Shown: in pieces, positions 1 through 10,200 of the stretch
Numbering within the stretch: position 1 is the first letter of the stretch
Layout: each line of letters begins with the position of its first letter
Origin: a virus
DNA: 44,874 bases
Reading direction: 5' to 3' (one strand)
IMG/VR virus record: IMGVR_UViG_3300031841_005919
Location: 1 to 44,874 of that record
Translations under genes and position numbers: made by a program
The notes under the pieces: model-generated
Told to the model about the DNA's origin: nothing
The model's database searches: none
What the model saw: only the letters and a program-made list of their open reading frames with translations

Positions 1-668
1 TAATATATGTTTTTGTTGGAATCCTCAACTTTCAATATTTCTGTTATCGCAGAGTCTGGTATTTCCACCTTGAGAAATCTTCTAAAGTTTCCAACCTCAA
101 CTGTGTAGACCGCCTCCTCACCCGAGATAACTGGAACTTTTGCCTTGAAAATATAGTAGTCTATCTTCGAGCCGTCTGTGGTGGTATTGTATCCCACAAT
201 CTGAGAGTTGTCTTCCGTGAAAGTTATGTCTCTCATTTGGGTATAGACTGTTCCTCCTTGGGAGCGAAATTTAGTACCAGCCTTTGATGTTACTCTGTAG
301 TTTGAATCTGGTCCTGGTGTTGAGGAGTCCGCTGGCTGAAGGATATGTACGTCGACTTCCCCAACTCCGACCGGATTTGTGACTGGTGTCTGACCCAAGG
401 CCTGAATCAACTGTATTGTCACATTTGGGTCTTTCGTAAATGGTAATATAGCTTCGTTAGCGTTGTGATCTAGATAATAATGTAACTGATCTCCGACGTA
501 AGAAACAAGATCAAACATAAGCGAACCAAATGAGGACTTCTTAAAATCCTTATATGTGTCAGGATAGTGTCTCTTGACATATTCTACTAGTTCTTTTTTT
601 ATTTCGTTGAAGCTAGTCTTAGTATAGTCAACTTCTGTTATTCTTTTAGTTCTGTTTGTTGTCGTCAT
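1..668 (-). CDS. T4 gp6-like baseplate wedge protein (partial)
   Basis: This gene runs off the left edge, so only its N-terminal 222 codons are present. The start is ATG at 668. The protein opens MTTTNRTKRITEVDY and then shows a stretch (KKSSFGSLMFDLVSYVGDQ, then LHYYLDHNANEAILP) typical of the N-terminal region of gp6/J-type baseplate wedge proteins, where one early helix carries a G-x-L-x-D pattern. A beta-rich region follows. gp6 forms the ring of the T4 baseplate and contacts gp25. The gp25 homologue ends at 710, 41 bases upstream, which matches the gp25-gp6 adjacency known in T4-like marine phages. The assignment rests on motif and neighbourhood. Completeness cannot be judged here. Confidence 0.75.
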   Translation of the reverse strand, partial: MTTTNRTKRITEVDYTKTSFNEIKKELVEYVKRHYPDTYKDFKKSSFGSLMFDLVSYVGDQLHYYLDHNANEAILPFTKDPNVTIQLIQALGQTPVTNPVGVGEVDVHILQPADSSTPGPDSNYRVTSKAGTKFRSQGGTVYTQMRDITFTEDNSQIVGYNTTTDGSKIDYYIFKAKVPVISGEEAVYTVEVGNFRRFLKVEIPDSAITEILKVEDSNKNIY

Positions 669-696
669 TTTGTTGGATCTCTTGTCCCCGTTTTAA

Positions 697-702
697 TAAA
701 TA
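697..702 (-). promoter_or_regulatory. TATTTA element upstream of gp6-like gene
   Basis: In the 41-base gap between the gp25-like stop and the gp6-like start the minus strand reads AATATTTATTAAAA. The core lies 28 bases before the ATG. It resembles the element found before several other genes in the window and may be a late promoter. AT-rich DNA makes chance occurrence possible. Confidence 0.3.
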
Positions 703-709
703 TTACCTT

Positions 710-1186
710 TTAGCCACGTTTCTTATTAAAATTTGAATATAATGAATCTTCGTTTAACTTAACCATCGATTGCTGTAGGTCTAATGGGCTTAGTAAATCA
801 AAATTAAGTTCATCTGACAAACCTAAATCTGGTACAGAATATACTATCTTTAAAATCGAAATATGATCGTCTTGGTTTTCCAAACTGGCTTCGAATGTTG
901 CCCTGATTAAAGTAATGTTGGGCAAATATTTTCTTAGTTGCTTTCTTATATTATCTTCTATATCCGAGAGATCTAATGATTTTTTGTCTTCAAACAGATA
1001 TCTTGATAAACCTACTCCAAGATCTGGGTTCATTGGCCACTCTCCCGGTATAGTCTGTAACAAGAAGACAAAGTCTTGCTTTAGGGACTCATCTGGGCCT
1101 GATACAGACTTGTATGGGCCAACCGACGGGTCAATCCTTAGTGGATATAATGGCTGTATCTGTGTATCGGATGGTAAAATTGACAT
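710..1186 (-). CDS. T4 gp25-like baseplate wedge protein (GPW/gp25 family)
   Basis: This is a 158-residue protein, close to the usual length for gp25 (about 130-160). The fold signature is present: DFVFLLQTIPGEWPMNPDLGVGL around residues 38-60 matches the family pattern of a helix, then a P-G-E-x-x-x-x-P-x-x-G-x-G-L turn, followed by helices and a C-terminal beta strand (residues 110-130). gp25 is a small wedge component at the inner baseplate that contacts gp6 and the sheath-initiating ring. The start is ATG with GAGG upstream. It lies between the giant structural gene and the gp6 homologue in one transcription direction. Confidence is high because motif, size and neighbour agree. Confidence 0.88.
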   Translation of the reverse strand: MSILPSDTQIQPLYPLRIDPSVGPYKSVSGPDESLKQDFVFLLQTIPGEWPMNPDLGVGLSRYLFEDKKSLDLSDIEDNIRKQLRKYLPNITLIRATFEASLENQDDHISILKIVYSVPDLGLSDELNFDLLSPLDLQQSMVKLNEDSLYSNFNKKRG

Positions 1187-1201
1187 ACAAAACCTCAGTA
1201 T

Positions 1202-1207
1202 TAAATA
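1202..1207 (-). promoter_or_regulatory. TATTTA element upstream of gp25-like gene
   Basis: The minus strand reads ACTATTTAATACTGAGG between the giant gene and gp25. The core is 15 bases before the ATG, and a GAGG ribosome-binding site lies between them. This gap is one of the few real breaks in the baseplate block, so it is a plausible promoter position. Confidence 0.35.
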
Positions 1208-1246
1208 GTAACATTATTTAATATTTTATAGTTATCAGATATTCTT

Positions 1247-4200
1247 CTATTCCTCTTCTAGATCAGAGATCGGACCGAAGGGCGGCTCTTCCGAATCCTG
1301 ATCTTCGCAAGCATTAGCGTCTATTGCTTCTCTTGAGTATGGCGCTTCTGGATCGTTAGGACAACCACGAAGTTCACGTTGCCTTACTTCTCCCTTAAGT
1401 TCTGGGAAGGTAAGCGCAAGGACCGTCAATGGCGACAGTGGGTGTCCATAGCGATCAAAGTTCCACGATCTATCTCCCGGCCATTCAACACCATCCTCCA
1501 AACAAGACGACTGAAAGTTGAACCCTTGATCCAGAAGTGATATATTACCTTTTATGATATATCCAGTCAAACGCTCAATAACGCGCCTGAGTCTTTCCCA
1601 AGATGTACTGGAAAGAGGATTTGCTGCCAAATTTGCTGTGGCCGCAAACATATCGATCGGATACGACGGAAATATCATTGAGTACGAACTATCACGGTTT
1701 CCGTCTGGTGTTCCCATCAAGCCTGCTGTCATATCTCCTTCTTTATAAGTTGGAGCAAACTGAACGCCAGAAAAGTTTAGCTTATCAATATCACAGTTTT
1801 CCCAATGTAGCTTCATTTCTTTGTATGCCGGATCCGCAACACTCGCTATGCCTCTAAACAAAATCGATGGAAAACTTGTGATTAACTCACTCAGTAAATC
1901 TATAAACTGACTTAAAAAGTCTTCTGGGTATGGGAAGCCAAAACACTCTAGTGCCTTTTGGTTTGAAGTTGGGTTGTCCATTATTTGCTTCAAGAATTCA
2001 CCTTGACTAAAGCCTTCAAGCAGCTCAGCCCTGCTGCTTCTGTTCGTCGATACTATGCCCATGAGCGCTGCCAAGCTAGCCTTTGGGGTCTGCAGAATGG
2101 TCGGCATTCTGCTGTATCCAGCTAAACAAGATGTAACAAACGCTGTAGAGACAGCTTGATATCTCTTTACTGGAAAGATATACTGAAAAATCTGCTTTGC
2201 ATCTGGGCTTTCTATCAACTGGTCAGTCAACCATGGTTGAAGATTTATATAGTCTTGCCTAAACGTACTCAGGTCAAAACAGTCTATGATTCCAATATCA
2301 GGACCGCTGATTTGTTTTTTAGCTTCTGCGACTGGTACACAGAATATCTTCTCATCACCTATTCCAAACATGTGAAAAGATCTGAACTCTTCTGATACTT
2401 GTTGGATTATTCCATCGTCTCTCGTTACGAACCTGTTATATGCGGCGGGCTCAAGACCAGTCGGATCAAGAACAAAAGCATTTGCGACCAAGCGGCTAAC
2501 TTGATTTATTTCTGATTGCTCGGCTAAATCTCTAAGGACCCTGGAGCTGAGAACTGCATTCGATAGCAAGCTACTTCCCATTAAAGCTGCTGTTATCCCA
2601 GTATGTTGCCCATATGCAGCGTTCCAGCTTTCTGTAAATCGATCTACGACATCAAAAGATCGATTAATTGTGTGATCAGCAAAACTAAACTTTGTGCCTG
2701 GAACTAGACCTGGAACTGTTCTCTTAAAATATTGCTCCATAGTTTCTGCTGGTTGGAGTCGACCTGCTAGTTCTTGTATGATTCCGGATATATATCTTAC
2801 TTCAGGATCAAATCGGCTGAGGTCACCCAAATCAACAAACATGTCTCTAAATTGCGCATAATCTAACTTTGTTATAAAGCTTGTTATATCACCGTTTTGA
2901 ACTGCAAGGATCTGTTCTTGTGATAACAAGCCTCTAACGTATGCTGACTCTTCGATATCCAAATATGTATTTGGAGAACTCATGAGTTCTGTCTTATATT
3001 GATTAAATTGTTCAAAAGCCTCTCTATATTTTTCCGCATACTTTTGTGAAAAGACCGGAGGTGAGAAATCATTGTTCGATAATGCTTCAAAAATAAGATG
3101 ATTGTTCTCAAAAGTGGAACCACGAGGTGAGTCTGGTCTGGTAATCTCTTCTTCGGTAAAGTTAAACGTTCCATTCAAGAATATAAAAAGCCTATTTGTA
3201 AATCTAACGATGTCAGATATTGACGCTCGGCCTTGAGCAACATAATTCAATATTCGGCGGCGAATCCGCTCCCACAAAACATCTGCGTCTTGGTTAATGT
3301 GATCATCACCAGCGACATAGCCGACATCACTAGTGTTCTCATGGACGGCGAGGCGTCCCGAGAAGCGCTCATTGTCTACGCGGCGGGACCCGGCAGCAGT
3401 AGATACAAGGCCTTCTTCAACTGCCGGGGGCGTTGTCAAGTAATAAAGCTGACGCGAGGCCACTTGTACCACAAAAATGTCTTTAAGAACATTATATTCC
3501 GCACGAGACGGGGCAAATAAATCAATATCCTCTGCCATTTGGCGATGAGCCACTGCCATAAAATGTATGCAAGCCACAGCCCAATTCAACATGGGGCTAC
3601 CTGCGGGATTATCTTGGTCAAATCGCTGCTGATGATTATCGTAAATAAGATTATCTACATTTTCAACTCTGCGATTGGGGCGGGCATTTTCATGGTGCGC
3701 ATATAAAATATTAGTCTCTAAGTTGTAGGAGGAAAACACAGCCAATAACATTAAGTTTTCTTCAGGGCTATGGTTCCCTGTTTGTATAGTTTGTATCAAC
3801 CTATACAATAGTCTAAATTTATAAGGCGCGTGAAGTATTTCCATGTTTTCTCGAGTTGCTTCGGAAATATTTCTAAACGCAGCTTGACGAGCTGAAATAA
3901 TATATAACTTCTCAATAATATGAAGCAGTGCTCTGACCAAATCATCTACGTCATCCCCAGAGACATTGAGATTTCTTCCAGGGTTTCTTCTGTAAATTCG
4001 CACATTTTCAAAATTAAAACCCTCCTCTATGTTTCTACTTCTTAGTAAATTAAGAATAACACCTGTATTCCTATTCTCATTTGCTTGATAAAAAGACGCA
4101 AAATCATAAATATCTAGACCTGTATTAAGTGTTCGAGACAAGAATGAATCCAAAAGGAGCCTACTTATCAAGGTCTTCATAAATGTCTTAAAATCTGCAA

Positions 4201-7200
4201 AACTAAATATGCCATCATTTAAGAACGGCGAAGACCCCACATTATTAAATGGAGTGTGCTCATATCGATTGTAGTTTATAAGCTGAGTGCCGAGACCATC
4301 TGAAACTAAACCTGAAGTTCCATTTGAGTAAAAATCCCAGCTTGAAAGGTCAAACTTGTTTATTTCCGCATTCCACGGACCTCTTTCACCGGGGGCGATA
4401 TAAGACTCTATGTTATTTACATCTTCGCTGCCAGGATATAAAGTCACTAATCCAGGCTGCTGCCATATCTCCCTTTTGTCTCCGTCCAGATTTGGACCGT
4501 CGCGATCATCGAAAGAATCTCTAATAACATTTCTGTATAGATTATATCTCTTATCCGGTAATATCCCTATTGCCCATTCAGCAAAAATGGGAAAATCATC
4601 AGTTATATCCCACCCTTCCCGAACGTTTCTGCGACCAAGTTCGCCAGGAGCAAGATTCCCAAAAGTTCCTGGTTCACTAAGTTTCTCAGAATAACTCATC
4701 GCTAGAGGCAAGAGTTGTGTGGGTCTTTCTTTTAGCCTCGACCCAGAACGTGTAGTGCCTAGCGGTGGAGTCAGGGCGCCCCATAGGGTATTGTCCCTTC
4801 TGTTTTTCATATACCATTTAAAAATGTTCTTTAAAGAAAACACTGTTCTATGAAAAGACGTTTGATCAGAAGTCATATTTTGGTCTTTTGTCATCTTATA
4901 AAAGAGATTGTAAGACTGCATAGCTCTCATATAGTCATAGATTCTATCTTCAGTCCAAGCTTGGCGAGAGCCATCTTCATTAAGTATTTGACGACTCAAA
5001 TCAGGTACCTCTGGAGATCCAGGGATCCCTCTGTCTCCCTGAGGGGCTGGTTCATCTTTGGACATGAGTGAACCTCGATCCCTAAAAAGACCGTCTAGTT
5101 CTTCTGTTGAATTGTAGTTTGCTGACTTAGTTTCTGTCTCAAAAACTTTAGAATATATTCTCTCTATTGAACAATATTGTATAGGAGAATCTTCATTTAC
5201 ATTTGGATTCAAGCGATCTGCTACATGGTTTCTTGTAAAATCAGTACTAAAATCTGGAAACCTATCGTTTGCCCTTCTTGCTTCATCTAGCACCCTGACT
5301 CTACGTCCTGGATCTTCTGGTTCGATTCCATTCGACCGCAAAAAAGCATCAACAAACACCCTATACTCTGTCATTATTTGAGACATCGCAAAATTAAGAT
5401 CATTAATATTTTCCTGTAAAGAATCAGGATTGTGCATCTCTCTTATATACTTTGGAAGCACAACTCTACAATAAACCTCTCTAGGTATTGCAGCGCGACG
5501 GCGTCGAGCAAACGTTGAACCCTCTTGACCCTCAGATATGTAAACTTGAGTCACTAAAACCCTCATTGGTATCTTATAGAAGTTTGGCGGATAGATTTCA
5601 TCAGTACTAGGTACACTTCCAGCGCCGAAGCCAGAATGAGATAACACATGTTTCCGGCTTTCTCTCTGTTTGGCTATTTGCTCGTCTCCGGATTTACGAT
5701 CTTCAAAAGGGATCGTATCATTCCCCTGATATTCAAACATGCGCGATGGCGGAAAAGAAGCCCGGATATCTGTAATCCAATGATGAGTCATTGTGGTATT
5801 TGTTTGTGGGTTTATACCCATGGGCCTTGCAATAAACACATCTGGTCGGTCCGGGTCATCAGTTTGCTTTGTGTATAACACTCTGCCATATTGGGATAAT
5901 CTTTCATCTTTCATGCCGTCAACAGATGCGTTTGCAATAATAGGAGCCCCATTGTTTAAGTCCCTGCTGTCTCTGTCGGCATATAATTTGTCCATCGCAA
6001 CCTGAAGATCTTCTCGAAGCGCTCTCGAAACTGTAAAATCTGGCATAAACTCCAATACAGCAGGGTCAAAAGTCTCTCCTATAGAAAATGAACCAAAAAG
6101 GCCGGTGATTATAGATGCAGAGTCACTAAAGTCGAAAACTGTCTCTACCCATGTTTCTTCATGAACGGGGCCATACTGTTCTTTTATCCGCTCAAATTCC
6201 GCTGATTCGACTAAGCCTAGCTTGTTTTCAAATATCACTTCAGATTCTTGACTGTTTTCGTCCCTTCTATGCCTTAGAATATCGTTCTCATTACCAGTAG
6301 GACCCTCAGGGGTAAGCTGCTTGTGTTTGCCTAATGTTCTGCCTTTGCCTCTATCTTGAGGTTGTGCTGCTTGAATGTAAGTGTTCTTGGGATCATTTGC
6401 ACTTCTTTCGTTTCTAAATGTTCTAGATCTCACAACTCCAGATCCAGCAGGCGTCTCATCATTGGTCGCTATACCATTCTCTTCGGTTATATACCTAGAG
6501 AACCGACCATCATCTATTGCCTCTGCGACGGAAAAACCACTAGCGCGGAGAGCCAATAACTCTTCTCCATCAGACGGAAGTATATAATATTTTGTTTCCT
6601 CACCCCTTAGAGGTGAAATTTTGTTCCTAAGTGTCTGATATGAACTTGCAGCATCAGGATTATCAACCTGTGATGAATAAGATACTGGATCGTTATAAAG
6701 TTCTTCTGAATATGCTGTTAAACTAAAATTGTTATCTGGGAACAAATTCTCTTTTTCGTGAGAAATAAAATCTTGCTCAAACTTGATAATCCTTCTCTTG
6801 GTAGTTATAAATCTTGTTGGTGTTCGCCTTATTACTTCTGGTCTTGCATTGGCTTCACGAACGGAAGTGTTTCTCAACAGTCCACCTGGGGCATTTCCTG
6901 GGTTTTCGTCGTAATGCATTAGACCCCTGTGATGCAAAATGATCTTTTCTAGGTGGTCGTAGTTCAGCGCGCTGTTGAGCCCATCAATAAAGTCATCTAT
7001 GTGAAAGATCTCATGCAAAGCATTGAGGTCATCTGATGTTTCCGCTGCTGAACCTCTTGCATCTTGAGGCAATTGCACTGTCGAAGAAATATCATAATCA
7101 TTCAAGTTGATTGCCGGTAAACTAACTCTATCGTAAGCACTCGAAATAGAAAGCCTTCGGACATCTCTAAATCTAGCAAAACCAGGACCAAGATCTGTAT

Positions 7201-10200
7201 TATATGCAGATTCTGGCTCAGGATTGAGAATTTCTGCCATAATTTCATTAGTTGGTAAGACTAAGTTCTCTAAATCGGCCAGCGGGCCCATCACCTCAAG
7301 ACAATGCTCAATGTGAAAAAACGGATCATTACCTGCTAATAGATCATATGGTCGATTATAGAATCCTCCATTTTCAACAGACCTAGGGCCCAAACTAAGG
7401 GCACGATCACTAACACCGGGGCTTAAAATCGGGTGCTCCCAAAAAATCTTATCTGGTACATCTCTTCTATCTCCCACTATCCTTGTGCCTGCAGTGTCCC
7501 TATTGGCAATGATTCTTGATACTTCCGTCTGTGGGACAAAAAACTTTACGAACCAGTTAAAATAATCAAGGTCTGGATCATTTTGAAATATCTTTTTTGA
7601 AAGACCTTGAACTTTGGTAAGTTGTTTTTGCACTATATCTCTAAGTGCTGCTTTTGGTTGTTCTATGCCTGTCACCCTTTCTGCTACTTGTTCCCACTTT
7701 CCAGACAGAGAAGGGTGCCGCCTTATTTCTTCTTCGACAAATCTAATGAAGAAATCCCTCATAAACGGCTCATCAGCAACACCCTCAACGTCCCAAACCG
7801 GATATGCTATAGAGCCCTTTAAAACCAATTCTAGAATACAAATCCGAACAAACCCAACAAGACAAACATTTTGTATGGCCTTATCTATCGGAGATGGGTC
7901 ATCCACATCGAGATTATAGAGATTGTTCTCGGGCTTAGACATTTCTAGTGCGATTTGGTCCGCTATATCATCAGTGACGATTTTTTCAAAAGATAATAAG
8001 CCAAACTGAGAAACATTGTATCTATTCTTGTAACAACCTTCTTCTTCCGAAAAATAAACCTCTCCATTTACTCTTCTTCTGAGTTCTGGGTAGTAACCCT
8101 CTTCGTCGTAGATTCTAGAGCGGCGAAGAGAAAAAAGCACTTGTTCAAAAACTCCCTCAAAGAACTTAGGAGCTTCAGAATTGTATATATGATTTCTTAG
8201 AAAATTGTTTAGGTAGTTGCCTAAATCAGCGCGTTGTCTGGTCTCTTCCTCATTTTCGGCTCGTTGTTGTTCTCCAGGACGATTGTCATAAATAAAGTCG
8301 ACTTTTCTTTTAACGCTTTCCCAAAACTTTCTAGCAAAAAGCTCCCTTCGCGTATATATCCCTGCGGGAATACCCTGGATTGCTCTTTCAAATATGTCTC
8401 TATCTCTCGCTTGATCTCCTGTTATGGTCTCTTCGTTTAATCCGGGGCCAGGAATCGTATCACAATATTCAAATATCTGGTCTTGTCGAAACAGAGGACT
8501 GCCTCTCACCTCTATAGTGTAAGGATCAAAACGATTTGTTTGTCCTGTGCTTGTAAATTCATTAAGAGTGATTATTGGCCTCAGGTTGCCAAGAGCAGGT
8601 ACTGCAAATTCAAGCTTTACGGCCTGACGATTCGGTGTGATCTGCTCGACATCAACAATCTCAACATTAGTTAAACTAGGATCTTGTTGGTTTTCGCGGC
8701 GTGTCTCAAAAGTTAATTTGAGAACATCCTTCAGGATTTTCAGATAAGACTCTTCTGTTATTGTGTTGGAGATATTTTCAAGATGCGTTTGTAACAGTGC
8801 TTGCAGTTGTTGTAATCTTTCGCCTATTCTTTCTCTCAGAAAGTTATTTACTTCTTCTGGCCTTACTGAACCATCTTCTCTTTCTGATGCTTCTTTTATT
8901 AATTTGTAGGCGGTAACAAACCCAAAATCTCTCAAAACTCCAGAGTCCAAATTGTTTCCTAAGTCTGCAATTGAAGTAGGTTGTCCTCGGACAGCCCCCA
9001 CCATTGGGTAATTTCTGATTTCTCCATCATTATTTACTACAAAAAAACTGTCCTGCATAAATCCTACTGGTCTTAAAAAAAGAGGTCGAGTTGTGGATTT
9101 TGCCGCCTCATAGCCTATATACGGGAAGGCATTATTCCCGACGAGAGTTTGAGGAGTTGGGTTTCTACTATTATCATTGTCTGCATATATTTTTACTACT
9201 TTTTTACCACCTGTTACAGTCTCTAGTTCATATATCTGATAAAGGATTGCTAATTGTTGTGTTAAACGTCGCTCGTCTGCGGCGCCTTCACCTGGACCTA
9301 AGGCTGTATATAGTTTTAAGTTTTCCAGTATAGTCTGTACTATAATATTTGATTCCTGATTGTATTCAGGGTCTTTGGGATCTGCTAATCGAATCGAATT
9401 CAAAAATAGTGCTGGTCCAAAATTTGTCAAGGAACTAACATATCCCATCTTAGCCGGCTCAAAAAGACTAGCAACTGTGCTGCTAATCTGAGAGCCTAAG
9501 CGCTCAGGCAAACTCGGCAACAAAGAGTTTGGATCGCTAAAGTCCATGATGGATGGTAATATTGCATTAAGACCCTCTTCTCCAAACCTTCTAAGTGCCT
9601 CAGCTTGTCCCAAAAGGTTTTTATTTGCTATGTCAACAGCTTGCTGTATTTCTTCATCTGTTGCATCGTTAGCCAGCATCCTTCTTCTTATTTGGTCCAA
9701 AAAGCTTGAAGTCTCTGCACAAGAAGCGGAACCCAATACCGAAGTCGATTGACTCAAATTGTCACAAAAATCTGGAGGCAGGAATATTGAGATAGTTTCA
9801 AAAAATGCCCTAAGCTTGTCTTCTGTGTCTGTTTCCTCTATTCCAATTCTCTCTGCCAATCTAAGTATCATGTTCATTGTTGGCGAATCGATCTCTCCGC
9901 CCTGAAGAACTCTACACAACTCCTCTCCTGTAAGAAATAAGGCCATTTCGTCGATAAGCTGTTTTGATTTTTCTACATTCTCATCACTAAGATTCAGGTC
10001 TATCAAGCCCTCAATTAATGCTCTTTTGATCGTCGGGGTTGAGCTAGAGCCAGATCCGTAAAGTTCGTCTTGTAACCGATCAGTACAAGGAACCTTCAAG
10101 ATATCTAACAGCGTCTTTGCAAAGGCGCACAAAAGCTGCGTCAAAAATTCATTCCATTTTTCTATCAATGTGTCGATAAGTTGTGCATACCAACCAAAAA